Assembly: GCA_008360955.1 (NCBI GenBank)
Contig: LUCM01010080.1
Location: 31,330 to 95,329, forward strand
Length of the DNA stretch: 64,000 bases
Source of the DNA: Fasciolopsis buskii
Taxonomy: Eukaryota; Platyhelminthes; Trematoda; Plagiorchiida; Fasciolidae
Direction: 5' to 3'
A model generated the notes under the pieces. It did no database searches and had not been told where the DNA came from. It saw only the letters and a list, made by a program, of their open reading frames with translations. Shown here piece by piece: positions 1-10,856 of the stretch. The translations under genes and the position numbers were made by a program. Every line of letters begins with the position of its first letter. Position 1 is the first letter of the stretch.

Positions 1-301
1 GCACATCATATATATATATATGTATATATTTCTCACCCGAATCGAATCTGTAGCATCAGGAGTGTGCATGGAAGCTCTTCGTCGAAGAGTTCACTTCCTT
101 CTTCTATATATACATACGTATATTCTGGAGCATTCTGCCCTCGTTCCTAAGGTTGGCTCAGCCCAATTGACAAAGAATTATCAACGAATCACAGTTGTCA
201 TTTTTTTTTGGACTCTTCGACGAAGAGCTTCTATGCACACTCCTGATGCTACAGATTCGATTCGGGTGAGAAATATATACATATATATATATATGATGTG
301 C
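1..301. repeat. Large inverted repeat (foldback or MITE-like element), left arm cut by window edge
   Basis: Bases 1-90 and 212-301 are near-perfect reverse complements, with one substitution and a 2-base length difference in an AT run. They surround a spacer of about 120 bases. Each arm starts outside with an alternating AT tract, continues through a unique segment and ends inside with the short palindrome CTCTTCGTCGAAGAG. No transposase reading frame is present. The left arm may continue beyond the window, so the true ends and any target-site duplication cannot be judged. It lies downstream of the last recognised neuroligin exon. A non-autonomous foldback element is the simplest reading; a functional hairpin RNA is possible but unsupported. 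Confidence 0.85.
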
Positions 302-692
302 AGAGCTAGCACATATCTAGAGCAGCTATCTTGAGCATGGGAATAAAAGACACCGACGAAGTGAATTTTTACGGCAACCGACATCTGATTTTAATTCAAC
401 TTGCAACTGATCACCTATAAAAAATACTTCCCCGGATTCATTCACTGCAAATTACTTTCGATTTTTTTCCAAGCTGTTTTAATAACGTAATGTCCGACGT
501 ACCTTATGATACTCATCAAAGACTTATGGCAACCATTTGTTCACCCTCAGACCGAAATCTAGTGCAGTCCTGATCACTGTCCTCTGATGGTACAGATTGG
601 CTTTCAGCACCCGAAAAGGATTTTGCTGCATAGAATTTTTTTCCTGTCCCACCCGTTGTGGATTTCCTTACCCCTCTTCTGTTTGCACTTAC
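302..692. other. Region after the last recognised neuroligin exon, no clear gene
   Basis: This is the start of the intron that follows the exon ending at 693, read on the minus strand. A possible acceptor (TATGCAG, near 626-628) opens a minus-strand frame of about 50 codons, but its phase does not match the phase-2 donor at 692. It is therefore not called an exon. Nothing else was recognised. Confidence 0.4.
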
Positions 693-1057
693 CCAGAATG
701 AATAAAGTTTGCCAAAAGTAGTAATACTTTAAGCGAAATCCGTTTGTCCGTTTTCGAGTAGGTCTCCGGGAAAGGATCCAAACGACTAGGAGTGACTAAT
801 GGTGCACCAAAGTAATGAGCCAAATCGTCATCATTTTGTTCATCCCATTTGGCTCCTAGTGTCTGTGATGCAGCAGATAGCAGTTTAGGTTTAAATACAG
901 TAAAATATGTCCTCGGTTCTCGGTCACCTGATCCGGAAAGTCGTCTTCGATAGTATGACTGGAGAGTCTTCAACTTGTGATGTAGTTTTACGGTTTGTAC
1001 AGCTGGTGCCAGGAATAATCCATCAGCAAGTAGTTGAAGTGTTTCCCTGATCATGGA
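693..1057 (-). CDS. Neuroligin-like protein, exon 5 (C-terminal part of the cholinesterase-like domain)
   Basis: The exon starts after a good acceptor (TTTCTTTTAG) in phase 0 and ends at a GTAAGT donor in phase 2, giving about 121 residues. It includes LFLAPAVQTVKLHHKL, which matches the neuroligin segment around WVAPAVATADLH. It also includes DDLAHYFGAPLV, matching the family's DEVPYVFG block, and an end (LLLLANFIHSG) matching the MTYWTNFAKTG region. The catalytic-histidine position of true cholinesterases falls in an NDDD stretch, so the histidine appears to be absent, as expected for a non-enzymatic member. The protein must continue: the terminal part of the fold, the stalk, the membrane segment and the cytoplasmic tail are missing, and their exons should lie to the left of the window. 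Confidence 0.85.
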
Positions 1058-3000
1058 CTAAAAGAAATTATCAGTTGCAAAACAGCGGATTATCATGTAA
1101 ATATAGTGCGCAATCGGATGCCAAAAGAAATCACGGCAAATTTAGGAACATTTTTAAAACGAATCCAGACTTTCACAAAATTTTCGAATCCCGAAGAAAC
1201 ATGACTTTGCAATACTATGTAGGTAAATATGACTGGGCTCAGGCAACTATCGCTGCACTGTTTTCTGTCGTACATTCTTACAACAAATGGCCTATTTTAC
1301 AACCGTGATGAATCAGTGATTTCCGGATAATCAGCAGGATCTGGGTATTTGGGACAAATGTGCTTTGGATCCACGGATTCGCTGAGTCCATAGTGAACAG
1401 GTTTCTTCTGCTTACCGGGCAGGTGATCTAACCTAATGGACAACTGCGGTGCGCGTGCATCATTTTACAGTTAACTAAAAGACAATTGATTCTAGCAAGT
1501 GGTCTGAACTTTTGAGTCCCAGAAACTGCTAACAGAATTTCTGTCATTTGTTGAAAATTAAGGCCAGTGAGACCTTATGGATAGAAATTGCTTAGTTTTT
1601 GAGATGAGCAGGCAATAGTAAATGTGTAAATCTAGCTTAGGGTGAAATATAAATGAGAATACCACGAAAGATATTAATTACTGCCGGTTCGTTTTTCATA
1701 AAATATAAAAACCTTTGAGAAAAACATCGCAAATATCTATGGATCAGACTTTTCCTAGGTTTATTGGTGGGTGCTTCGTCTCATTCGTTCTTGTTTTTGA
1801 CCCTTTCTTGAATAGTTAGTGGCCATTCCAATCTGCTGTTCATATTTTACAAATGGTCGATGGAACAGCGGGATTTCGACTTTTCGATATTAGTTATAAA
1901 AGAAACTTCGTTGGTGTTTTATTGGTTATCCACTGGAGGGGTTTTGCAATTTGACGAATTTATTTCCCCCACAAAACTTTCAGAGAAAATGAATGCTACT
2001 ACGAACTTTATCAGTAGTCAAAATAAAAATGCTTGGTTTTTTAGGGTTGCTCCTGGAAGCGCGGTCTCAAATGAACCCCCCACACCAGTCGCGCCCATTT
2101 GAGCGTCGAAAGCCGACTATACCGTACCATCTCCCGCCATCGTCGTTCAGCGTTAAACAGCAAGACAAGCCTCAGTGGCCGCCAGAGCTACGTATTTCTA
2201 TAGAAAGATTGAATATCCAAGGCCAGCAGGGAGTGGACTTACGCAGGCGGAAAAACATGAGGATGCTGCCGTGGCCAACACACAGAAGTACATCAAGTTT
2301 TCAGATTTATGCAAGAAATATTTTGAATTTAGTAACAACATGCCCATGTTCTCCAAGACTTCTCAAGATTACATCTGATGGCAAATTGTAGGGTCATGCA
2401 TAAATAATCGATGCACCTTACAGTAGGTACGTACAACCGTTTCAATGTTAAATTGATCACGTTTCAGGCCTATGCAGATGATATTTTAAAAGGTCAGTTG
2501 AATAATATTTCTGAAAAATTGCGACATAGTTCCTAAGTAATGCGGAAAATGGCATACTTCTAATTTTTTGTTCACAAGTGTATCAGCCAGATTTTAAAAT
2601 GTTGCCGTTTTGATGTTTGGACAACAGATTTGAACGTTTTCAGTGGTGGCAATGATAAAATTGTACTCATAGAAAAATGTAGTCCTGCATTTGTGCAGTC
2701 ATATGCTTTTCCAACAGCCAAAGCAAGTACTTGCTTTCAGCAAGTCGGACTATAAAAGGTAATAGGAAAGATTTGTTGTAGAAATAATGCATAGGGACAA
2801 CCCACGGTCGGATGGTCCCAAGCCGTGTCTGATTAGCTTAGGTCTCACTTGTTATTGTAACGCAAACACCACGGTGATAGTTTCCGGTTCCCTTCAGAAA
2901 TGCTGTCGGTCTTCGTTACTACGGGATATTCCCTTTCCCTTCACTCATGCTGTAAAAATTTGGTGGGAAAATAAGAAATAAAAATCAAAAACCCACTTGC
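1058..3000 (-). other. Neuroligin intron 4, probable GC-AG intron
   Basis: This intron of about 1.94 kb starts with GCAAGT after GAG, the consensus form of the rare GC donor, and ends with TTTTAG. Only this pairing keeps phase 0 on both sides. No other gene or recognisable repeat was seen inside it. Short open frames on both strands have no family similarity. Confidence 0.6.
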
Positions 3001-3761
3001 CTCGGAACGACTGTGTTTCGATGCTTTGAAGCTGCTGTCCCAGAATTCTTCTTTCTTGTAGGTTTTCATGTAAACAAACTTCAGCAATTCCGTGATAGAT
3101 TTCCAATTACTCGGATACAGTGCATGTGTGAAGTTCAAAAGACTATCGGCCCATTGGTTATCCCACTGGGAATAGTTGTAAAAATTTAAAGCTAGTTGTT
3201 GCGTTGTACCAACCAGAAGATCAACGCTGCTAAACAATGTCCTCTCCAAGTGTATGGGTGATCTAGGTGACGGCATTTGTTTGAATGGAGTATTTCCCAT
3301 AGAATTCTGCGATTCTAGCTCTTTATCCTGTCGGTCAATCAAAAACCTCGGGAACAAATGATGCAGGAGCACCGGACCTAACAAAGTGGTAAATGGAGGG
3401 GGGTTCAAACATTCCTGCAGCTGAATAATCCTGCTAATCGGGAGAACCTTCAGCAACTGAAGTAATTTTTCCGACAACGTTGGTTGTTTTGCGGTTACGT
3501 TTGCAAAGCTGCTATTGGTGGCCGCCGAACTGTTATGCAATTTGACATCCGCGTTGTATGTAGGGGACCGCACATTGCTGGATAAGGTGTGATCTTCGGA
3601 AGGTGGTTTTTTGGGTTTGTTTTTTGTCGATGCGGGCATAGTTACATTCAGTTGTCTTGCCAGCTCTCTTGTGAGCCAGTCTTCACGACTGGAAAGTGCC
3701 CATGGTGCCAGTCCTGAACCGTTTAACAGTATCACTCGTTTGATACCTTTTCCACCAATTC
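3001..3761 (-). CDS. Neuroligin-like protein, exon 4 (central cholinesterase-like domain with a long insertion)
   Basis: A 761-base exon entered in phase 1 after TTTTTTCAAG and left in phase 0 at GAG before GCAAGT, giving about 253 residues. It opens with KRVILLNGSGLAPWAL, the counterpart of the strand and helix after the nucleophile elbow (KAIIQSGTALSSWA in vertebrate neuroligins). TTLLGPVLLHHLFPRFL corresponds to the FGPVIDGDVIP segment. Between these lies a polar, Asn/Ser/Pro-rich insertion with several N-glycosylation sequons, longer than in vertebrate relatives. The later part has aromatic helices (NFYNYSQWDNQW, ITELLKFVYM) matching the region before the WxAPA block. The frame is uninterrupted over the whole exon, which strongly supports real coding sequence. 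Confidence 0.88.
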
Positions 3762-6700
3762 CTTGAAAAAATAAGGATAAAATGTAGTGGAGGTCAAGGG
3801 AAGTGACAATCAAATGAAACTCTACCTCCTGATAAGTCAGAGAATCTGTTAATCGAAAATTATCCCAACCAATAACTACTGAGATGACGAAGGTACTGCT
3901 TCAAAGGCCAGAATAACAACAATTATAATACATGTGTGAATCATCTGTATGAAACCAATCGTATGGACCTCCAACGATGCACTTCAAGCAATTTAAAGTC
4001 GTCTGTAAAAGGATGTGCGAGCGTGAAAAATGCGATATTCTGAATTGCTTTTTGTTGAATACTTTGATAACCTAGAGGCACTTAATGACAGAATACAATG
4101 AACAGAATGCCATGGATACTTAGATTGCGAACAGTGGTTAGTGGTTGCAGGCTAGCTATAAACAGATCCAATGCTATCCTCGTGGTAATTGACGGTATCA
4201 TATGTTCGCCCGCTTACCACCTGAATCCATTTCCTTTGTTGCCCTCAAATACAGGAGCTGTGCTTAACGTATATGTTCAAACCTTATCACTTACTGATTG
4301 CCGATTGGTATAACCAGTGGTGATGGGATTAAAAGAAAAATCCCCGTTCTACAATTTATTTATCTGGTAGGTTCTGAAAGTTGAGGAAAGCTCCAGAGTT
4401 GAAGAGCCTGTTTTTATGTGTTCTTCTGTCGTCCCAGTGAGGTAAGTAACGCGCCTACAGGGTCAGCCAAGATAGCCGAAACAGTCTGAAATTGGTATCA
4501 ATTTTCACTTGGTTAGGCAAGTGAGCTAGGCTTAACTGTGACCATCACGACCATTCACGGTCCCACGAATGGAGGTTCGCGGCCGAGTCAGGCTGCAATC
4601 GAATGAGGTAAGATGGATGGAGCCCATTATCATCTGAATTTTGAACAGGCTGAACTCATCTTACCTCGTCCGTTTGCAACCCCATTTGGCCGAGAGCCTC
4701 CATTCGTGGGACCGTGAATGGTTATGATGTAACAGATCATCCTGGTTCACTTGCCTGACAAAGTGGCAGCTGGGGTCGTCACTTTGAGATGCAACAAAAT
4801 GTAGAACCACTCAAAAATTTTCACGAGTTATTTTCTGCCGGGCGGTCCAATTTTGGACCACCGGTTTACCTACGGTCGACCACACTTGCCTAATCGTTGT
4901 GTCTTTCGGGAGTGCAAGAACCCACTGATAAGGCTGATTGCGATCACATTGTACTCGCTTGCTTCTTGTTGCCTATTCCCGTTACTTAAATGTGACTGCA
5001 TACGTTAAAGTTTGGGCATTACAACTCTACACAACATCACCATGGTAACGTTTGAAAACAATATTGAAGAGTTGGGGGAATCAACGGTATTTCATAGGAC
5101 AATCATGCACGAATTGCTAAACACACTGTAACTGCAAAAAACGTTTTACAACTCAAAGGAGTTTCTTTTTAGGTGATTTGCGGACCAATGAATAAACTTG
5201 GTTAGGTTGCAGTCTCGGATATGGACACTTAACTTGTATGTCTAGGTTTATCAATACCACAATGAAAGGTTGAATGGAGCCTAAATGCAGATAATGTGTG
5301 TGATTACCTCTCGAGCGAATCGTGCACTTTTCCTCAGATGCATGACATACTACAAGCCGGTTGGGTCAGTCTATAAGACAATGTCAAAGTGCATTGGATG
5401 AAAAAATGGTTAGGTAAACTGACTGGAGATTTGCATATGAAACCAAGGCGGTAGTCATGTTTTTACCCACAAAATCTTTGAATAGTCAATCTATTCAGGA
5501 AAGTTCAGTCCGAGGTCATTAATTTGCTTCCTTCATGAAAAAACAGAATGTCACAGAGAGGCACCGATTTTCTACCGCGGCGGCTTTGTCCAACAGTCAG
5601 TGTCAAAAATTGAAGCACACATACAGATTCACGGGCTTATGCTCAACCGGTCACACGCGATCGGACTGGTTAATACGAGATAAACAATAAAATTGAGAGG
5701 AAATTTCACCTTCCTGCTTGACCGAATCAACTCCTCAAATTAAGAGTCGTTAACATCACCTTTAAGGTGTTTTCTGGCCCCGATATTTTACGTACGATTT
5801 CAAGCTAGTTCTGTCTTGATTTTGGATTTGCCCGATTAACCCTAAGTAACTCAATGGACATTAGGATCTAGCTGAGTCATGTCGGGAAAATATGTGGCTT
5901 AGTGATTAATGTAGACGCTAATGCAACTCTCGGAACAAATCAGTTCTTTGGATGCAACAGTTTAGTTTAAGTTAAATTTTTGATGACGATGATTCTACAA
6001 AGTACTGAGTAAATTAAGCCAAGATAAGAACATGTATGCAACGCCGAGATCTATCACAATTGAATAAAAACAATACGGCAAGGAAGAGAAATGGTGAACA
6101 AAATTTGCAGACCAAGCAAGCAACGCTTCACTGCAATCGGCTCTGGGTTACCGGAAGAAATTTTATTGGCACTCATAGGACATCAGGAATAATTAAATTA
6201 ACATCAACGATAAGTTCCGATAAACTCGTAACGTTCATCATTGGAAATGTCCTTGGTAGTCACATGCCAGTAGCTGATGAAAATTAATTATTCCAGTGTG
6301 GGACCCAGAGTGGGACTGTAATTTTTAGATAGTGCACCACTGTGCAAAATGCCTTTGAAGTTCTATCGATTTGTGAAATATCTTGCCATTTTCCCCTGTC
6401 TTCTGAATAAACTAAAGAATACTTGAAGTTGGATAATCCAAGGTCTCCCGCAAGAAACAAAATGATGTATGTATTTTGCCGTTGACCGTTGACGAAGAAA
6501 CCAAGTAGAATGGTGGCGTGTTATTGGTTGATTAGCTCTCTTTTCTTCCAGGTTCTGATGCCCACATGGCTCTCCCAGATTTAAGCATTCAAGACACGTC
6601 AATTAGTAAAACGTCCTATGTCATATTAGGTGATTTTTGACTGTTTTTTGCCAGCCTTGCAGCGTTGCTCATCGCAGTGAATCAGAGGTCTGTAATAGGG

Positions 6701-8494
6701 CCTCACAATGGTAAATGTCATCCAGATATAAAAACCATAGTTCGAAATTTTGCTCCAAGAATCCCAAAATTTACTCAGTTGTGTACCTTATTGTGAATGA
6801 GGATGTAATCTGAGTCGTCCATACTGCAGGTAACCAAATCGCAATACAAGCGACGAGTAGGGGGAAATGTATTTGAAATCGCAATGGGATGCAACCAGTT
6901 ATGGGTCAGGAGAGTTGCAGTGCTATTTGATATGCTTGATGCATGAGTGTAGTGGACGGCGGATGCCCCATAGCCACTAGGGTTCATTTTACCGCGAATC
7001 GGAACGGGGAATCGGCAACCATGACCCTGAAACGTGGTGTCAGTGAAACATAAGGTCTTACTAGGTCAGACGTGGCAACGAGCCGGGCGACGACCAATGG
7101 TTGTCTTCCATCGTGACTTTAATTTCAATATAATAACATAAAATTGCTTTTCCGCCTTTTAATCTTTGCGCTTTTTCTGCAGCTAACCTATTAAACTGAC
7201 CAAAATCCAGAGGCCCTAAAAGCCTTTTGCATATGTGCATTCAGACAGCTTTATCTAGTGCCCCAGTTACATCTCGATGGTCTCAATGCGTAGTTGTTTT
7301 TTGTCTAGGCCGTCCCAGAAATTGGCATGCATTATATCCCGGAAGGTCAAGATCCCAAATAATCAATCGGATTCTTCTGTACAAAGTGATTTTCGAAAGC
7401 AAGACGTCGTTTTATTTTCACTGTTGAACAAAGAAAGGTCTTTGTCGCTTGGAGATACTTGTGAAGCGTTGTGAGGTGATAAACAATAGCCAATCTTAAG
7501 GAGTTATGATATTGGAATAGGCCATGTGGATTTGTACTCCAGATTTAATTCACTAAGCCCGGTCAATATTTGCATTTGTTGTGTCAGTGGCTGAGTGCGA
7601 GTAATCAAATCTGCACAGCGCCTGTGCTATTCAAGGGGACAATGAATGCGGAAAATGAACACATTTACTGCACTTCTATTTGGTAATTATCTGTAACATC
7701 ATTGATAAGGAGGCTGTTACTACGTTCCTCGTACGATCGATATCAAGAGACCTTCGCTAATATGCATCTAGAACAGAAGATTGACTCATGCACAACCCAC
7801 CTCCAAGTCAGCTCCACGAACCGGCCTCCTCCCTCTAAATTGCCAGATTTACATTACTGAGCCACTGTGGGCACGAATCTCAATCGCGGTGCAAACTTCT
7901 GTTCCAGTGGCATACAGCAGCTGACCTGGTTTTAGTCATCGGATCAGCTTCACAAGGAGCTTTTTGGCAGAAACCAACAGCACAAGTGAACAACACACAA
8001 ATGGAATTCTAATGACTAGAATTCAGTTGTTTTCGGATGACACGAGGAACTGGATTTGATTTAGAACGGAAAACACTGTGCAACCAAAAGTTGAAGTTAT
8101 CTTGCCGAAACTTGTAGACTCTTACTTAAAGCAATGAAGGATTCAGAAAGAAATTTCGTTGCTTCTGCTTTAAGTCTCACGGATAAATTTGGGATGTTTT
8201 TTACTGTTCGCACAGTGATCGTTCACAACATAAGACAAAGGCTGATTCCGAGTAGGGAAAATCATGTCAGTTCATTTGTGTACCGATCACACTAATAGTA
8301 CCAGGTAATCGCGAGACAAACTAATTATGAAAATTATGAAAATAACCGACTATATCCTGTCGAATTGGTGATTGATATATCTCTGTTCTGTAGTTTGGCT
8401 CATAAATAATTAAAAAATGCACCAATTAATGTAAACAGCTCATAAAAACCATGGGCGAAAGCGAGCGAGATGCAGTTGGATTACACTAACCAAC
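3762..8494 (-). other. Neuroligin intron 3 (about 4.7 kb)
   Basis: Intron between AAG|GTTGGT and TTTTTTCAAG|GA, phase 1. It contains the inverted repeat at 4514-4758. Several short open frames were checked, for example minus 6775-6987. None resembles a known protein, and exons 3 and 4 already join in frame without them. Confidence 0.7.
4514..4758. repeat. Imperfect inverted repeat (MITE or foldback-like element) inside neuroligin intron 3
   Basis: Arms of roughly 100 bases at 4514-4616 and 4656-4758 face each other over a spacer of about 40 bases. The best-preserved core, CCATTCACGGTCCCACGAAT, is exact in both arms. Other parts match with scattered changes and small indels, about 80% by eye. 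It has no coding capacity. The divergence between the arms suggests an old insertion. Confidence 0.8.
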
Positions 8495-8680
8495 CTTGGG
8501 CCATTTTCGATAGTGAAAATAGGTGAACTAGTGCAGCTCCATTCGCATAGCCCATCAATATGATCTGGTCGGGATCACCTCCAAAACTGGCCACATTGAT
8601 GCGCAGCCACATAATAGCGGCATGCAGATCGAACAACGCAAAATTTCCATTGCTTTGACCATCTTTCAGGGATAAGAAAC
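8495..8680 (-). CDS. Neuroligin-like protein, exon 3 (nucleophile-elbow region)
   Basis: A 186-base exon, phase 1 on both sides, after the acceptor TTTGACAG and before the donor AAG|GTTGGT. It encodes NGNFALFDLHAAIMWL followed by VASFGGDPDQIILMGY, the cholinesterase and neuroligin block usually written GN.GL.D...AL.WL..N...FGGDP. The next residues are GYANG, where active esterases have GESAG: the nucleophile position holds Ala, so no hydrolase activity is expected. This is the classic feature of neuroligins and other cholinesterase-like adhesion molecules. The alternative donor TTG|GTTAGT would be phase 2 and would not fit the next exon. Confidence 0.9.
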
Positions 8681-10700
8681 CTGTCAAACGAGAACCGAGT
8701 GATCACAAACTATAACTAACCTTTGGTTATGATATATTAATTAGTTTTTATTTGAATCATTAATCAAAGCTCAAGATCACAGGACGGCAATCCCATCGTA
8801 CTGGTTCAACCTGCGGTTCATTAGAACTGATGCGATGCCGTTTGTTCAACTTTGTGTTTGGGGCAGCAAACTGTTAGAAGCGATGTATGAAAAGACGAAA
8901 AAGTTCAAACACAACCAAAATAGTTTACAATTATACAAGAAAGAGTTCATAACTAAGATCATACGATCAAAAATTTACACGTACAAGTACTTGGTATTAG
9001 CATCCACTGTTGTACTGGTCTGTGACCTTGATTTTCGCTTCATTTCCGCTTACTTCATTCTGACTAAATTTGCTTTTGCACCTATCAGTGTGAATCAAAC
9101 GAACATCGTGGTTGATAATTTGGTCCCATTTTTCTTTGTTTACTTGTGTAACATGTTACCGTTTGTATTCAGCTGAACATGGTTTTTCGACCAATTGTTG
9201 CAACTATTTGTGTTTCGATACTGTTTCATTTATTCCATTATAGAGCCACTGAAAATATTTCTAAATGAAATTAATCCAGGTAGAAAATAGTCTAATTCTT
9301 GTCGATATTAAATCCAACACACTGGAGGCTCGGAGCTCCATTAGCAAAATTTGCACCCCTTCAGTTAAATTTCTTAGACGGGCCAAGGGGAGTAAGACAA
9401 TTTCCAATTTTTATTGTCTTACAGATTGTATTCGAAAGAATGTATTTCTTTTCATACATCACTAAACCTTTATAACGGTCCACGTGAACGATTTTAGGTC
9501 CCGGGATGTCTGGGGGCTTTCACTGGGTCTCTTTGCTAGGAGATATCGCAACCAGACTAAAGGGATGGGATCTCACCTGACGGAAGTTTCAAGTTTTGCC
9601 TGTCAGTTTTTCTCAACAGAATTTTCAATCACACATTCTGTCCTGTTGCAAAATTTGCTTGTCAACGTCCAAAAAGAATGAAAAGCGCAGGAACTTAGTA
9701 ACAACAAATGCGGACATCACATAATTTCTAGGTTGCACTGTTGAAGACTGGAGTTGCACTGTGCGGGAATACGTTAGATTGTGTTGCAGAAATAATTCCT
9801 CTTTCCACGGTGTTGCACGTAGCACAAAACAGTGAGCCCCATATTTTTTTCTTGTGTGGAAAATATTTTCATATAAGTCAGGTAGGTGCCAGCCCTAACA
9901 ACAATTTCGGATCCGTTACACAGAGGTCGTGAATACTGAGCAACAGTGTTACTGGTCTTTCTATCCAGGCTAGTCTCCAGACGACTCTTTCTCCAATATA
10001 TAATTTGACAACTGAAAGTAGTTTCATTGGCAATATCCGGGATTCTATCAGTATGTAACGGACCGGGAATTGGTAACTAACTTGCACAACATTTTCAGAA
10101 AAAATGGATCCTGGTTCACCCTAATATTATATATATATATATATTTATATATGGGTAATAAAAAAGTTCTGCTGGAGTGGGAACGTAAGCAGTCGATCAT
10201 CGAGCTCGTTATTCTTCCGTAACAGCCCAAATCCTAACGGACTGAGCAGTACATTCATGAGAACTGGACCCAATCTTATGGGTTTGAGTTCCTATTAGGG
10301 GTGTCAGTTGAACACTAGGAGGTCGATGATTCTCCAGTAAAATTTTCGAGCCCGCAAACGTTTTGCTGCGATTTTCAAGTTAACTGCTACCATTGTACAA
10401 AGCAGCAAATTAGACTTAATCCGGTTTTACTAATCACCACGAACATGCAGAAATTGTGCACTTTTACCGAATTTTTGAAAACTGTTCGCGTATTGATGGA
10501 CCGCCCAGTGACGACTTCGTTCATTCGACTTGAAACTAATGCTAAAATTCGTTCTTTTGAGATTTTTGAAAGCTAATGAAATAGGTACCTCATGGGAAGC
10601 TTTACATGGGTTGCGGTGGGACGTTATTTCTCCAATGAATCACCGCCGAATGTGTCATTTTTAATTTCACGGGACGGGAAATCCCAAGCCAAAAACTCAC
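8681..10700 (-). other. Neuroligin intron 2 (about 2.0 kb)
   Basis: Intron bounded by GTGAGT and TTTGACAG. It contains an AT dinucleotide tract at about 10125-10152. No conserved protein similarity was found in either strand. Confidence 0.7.
10125..10152. repeat. AT dinucleotide microsatellite
   Basis: An alternating AT tract of about 28 bases with one interrupting T, inside neuroligin intron 2. Confidence 0.85.
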
Positions 10701-10856
10701 CCAATATTCCGAGCCTGTAGTTCATCGTGACCGCGATACATTTTGTGAAAGCGGCCAAAACGCTCAAATCGTACGCGTTTCCCGTTCCGTGCTCGTAGGA
10801 TTCGCCGTGAACAAACAGTAGAACGGGGAGTGGCTTGTTGCGACCAGAATTATGTT
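10701..10856 (-). CDS. Neuroligin-like protein, exon 2 (oxyanion-loop region)
   Basis: A 156-base exon, phase 1 on both sides. It lies between an acceptor with a pyrimidine-rich tract (TTTTTTGTATCAG) and the donor GTGAGT. It encodes KPLPVLLFVHGESYEHGTGN followed by AVTMNYRLGIL. The HGxSYxxGTGN form is the neuroligin version of the esterase oxyanion loop (HGGSYMEGTGN in vertebrates), unlike HGGG in acetylcholinesterases. This is the strongest single reason to call the gene neuroligin-like rather than acetylcholinesterase. The codon split by intron 1 (G plus AA) gives Glu, as the frame requires. Confidence 0.92.

Noticed and set aside
6775..6987. Minus-strand open frame within neuroligin intron 3 as a possible extra exon
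   Set aside because: Exons 3 and 4 join perfectly without it (phase 1, giving MAQ-GIGGKGIKRV), and its sequence does not resemble any part of the cholinesterase fold.
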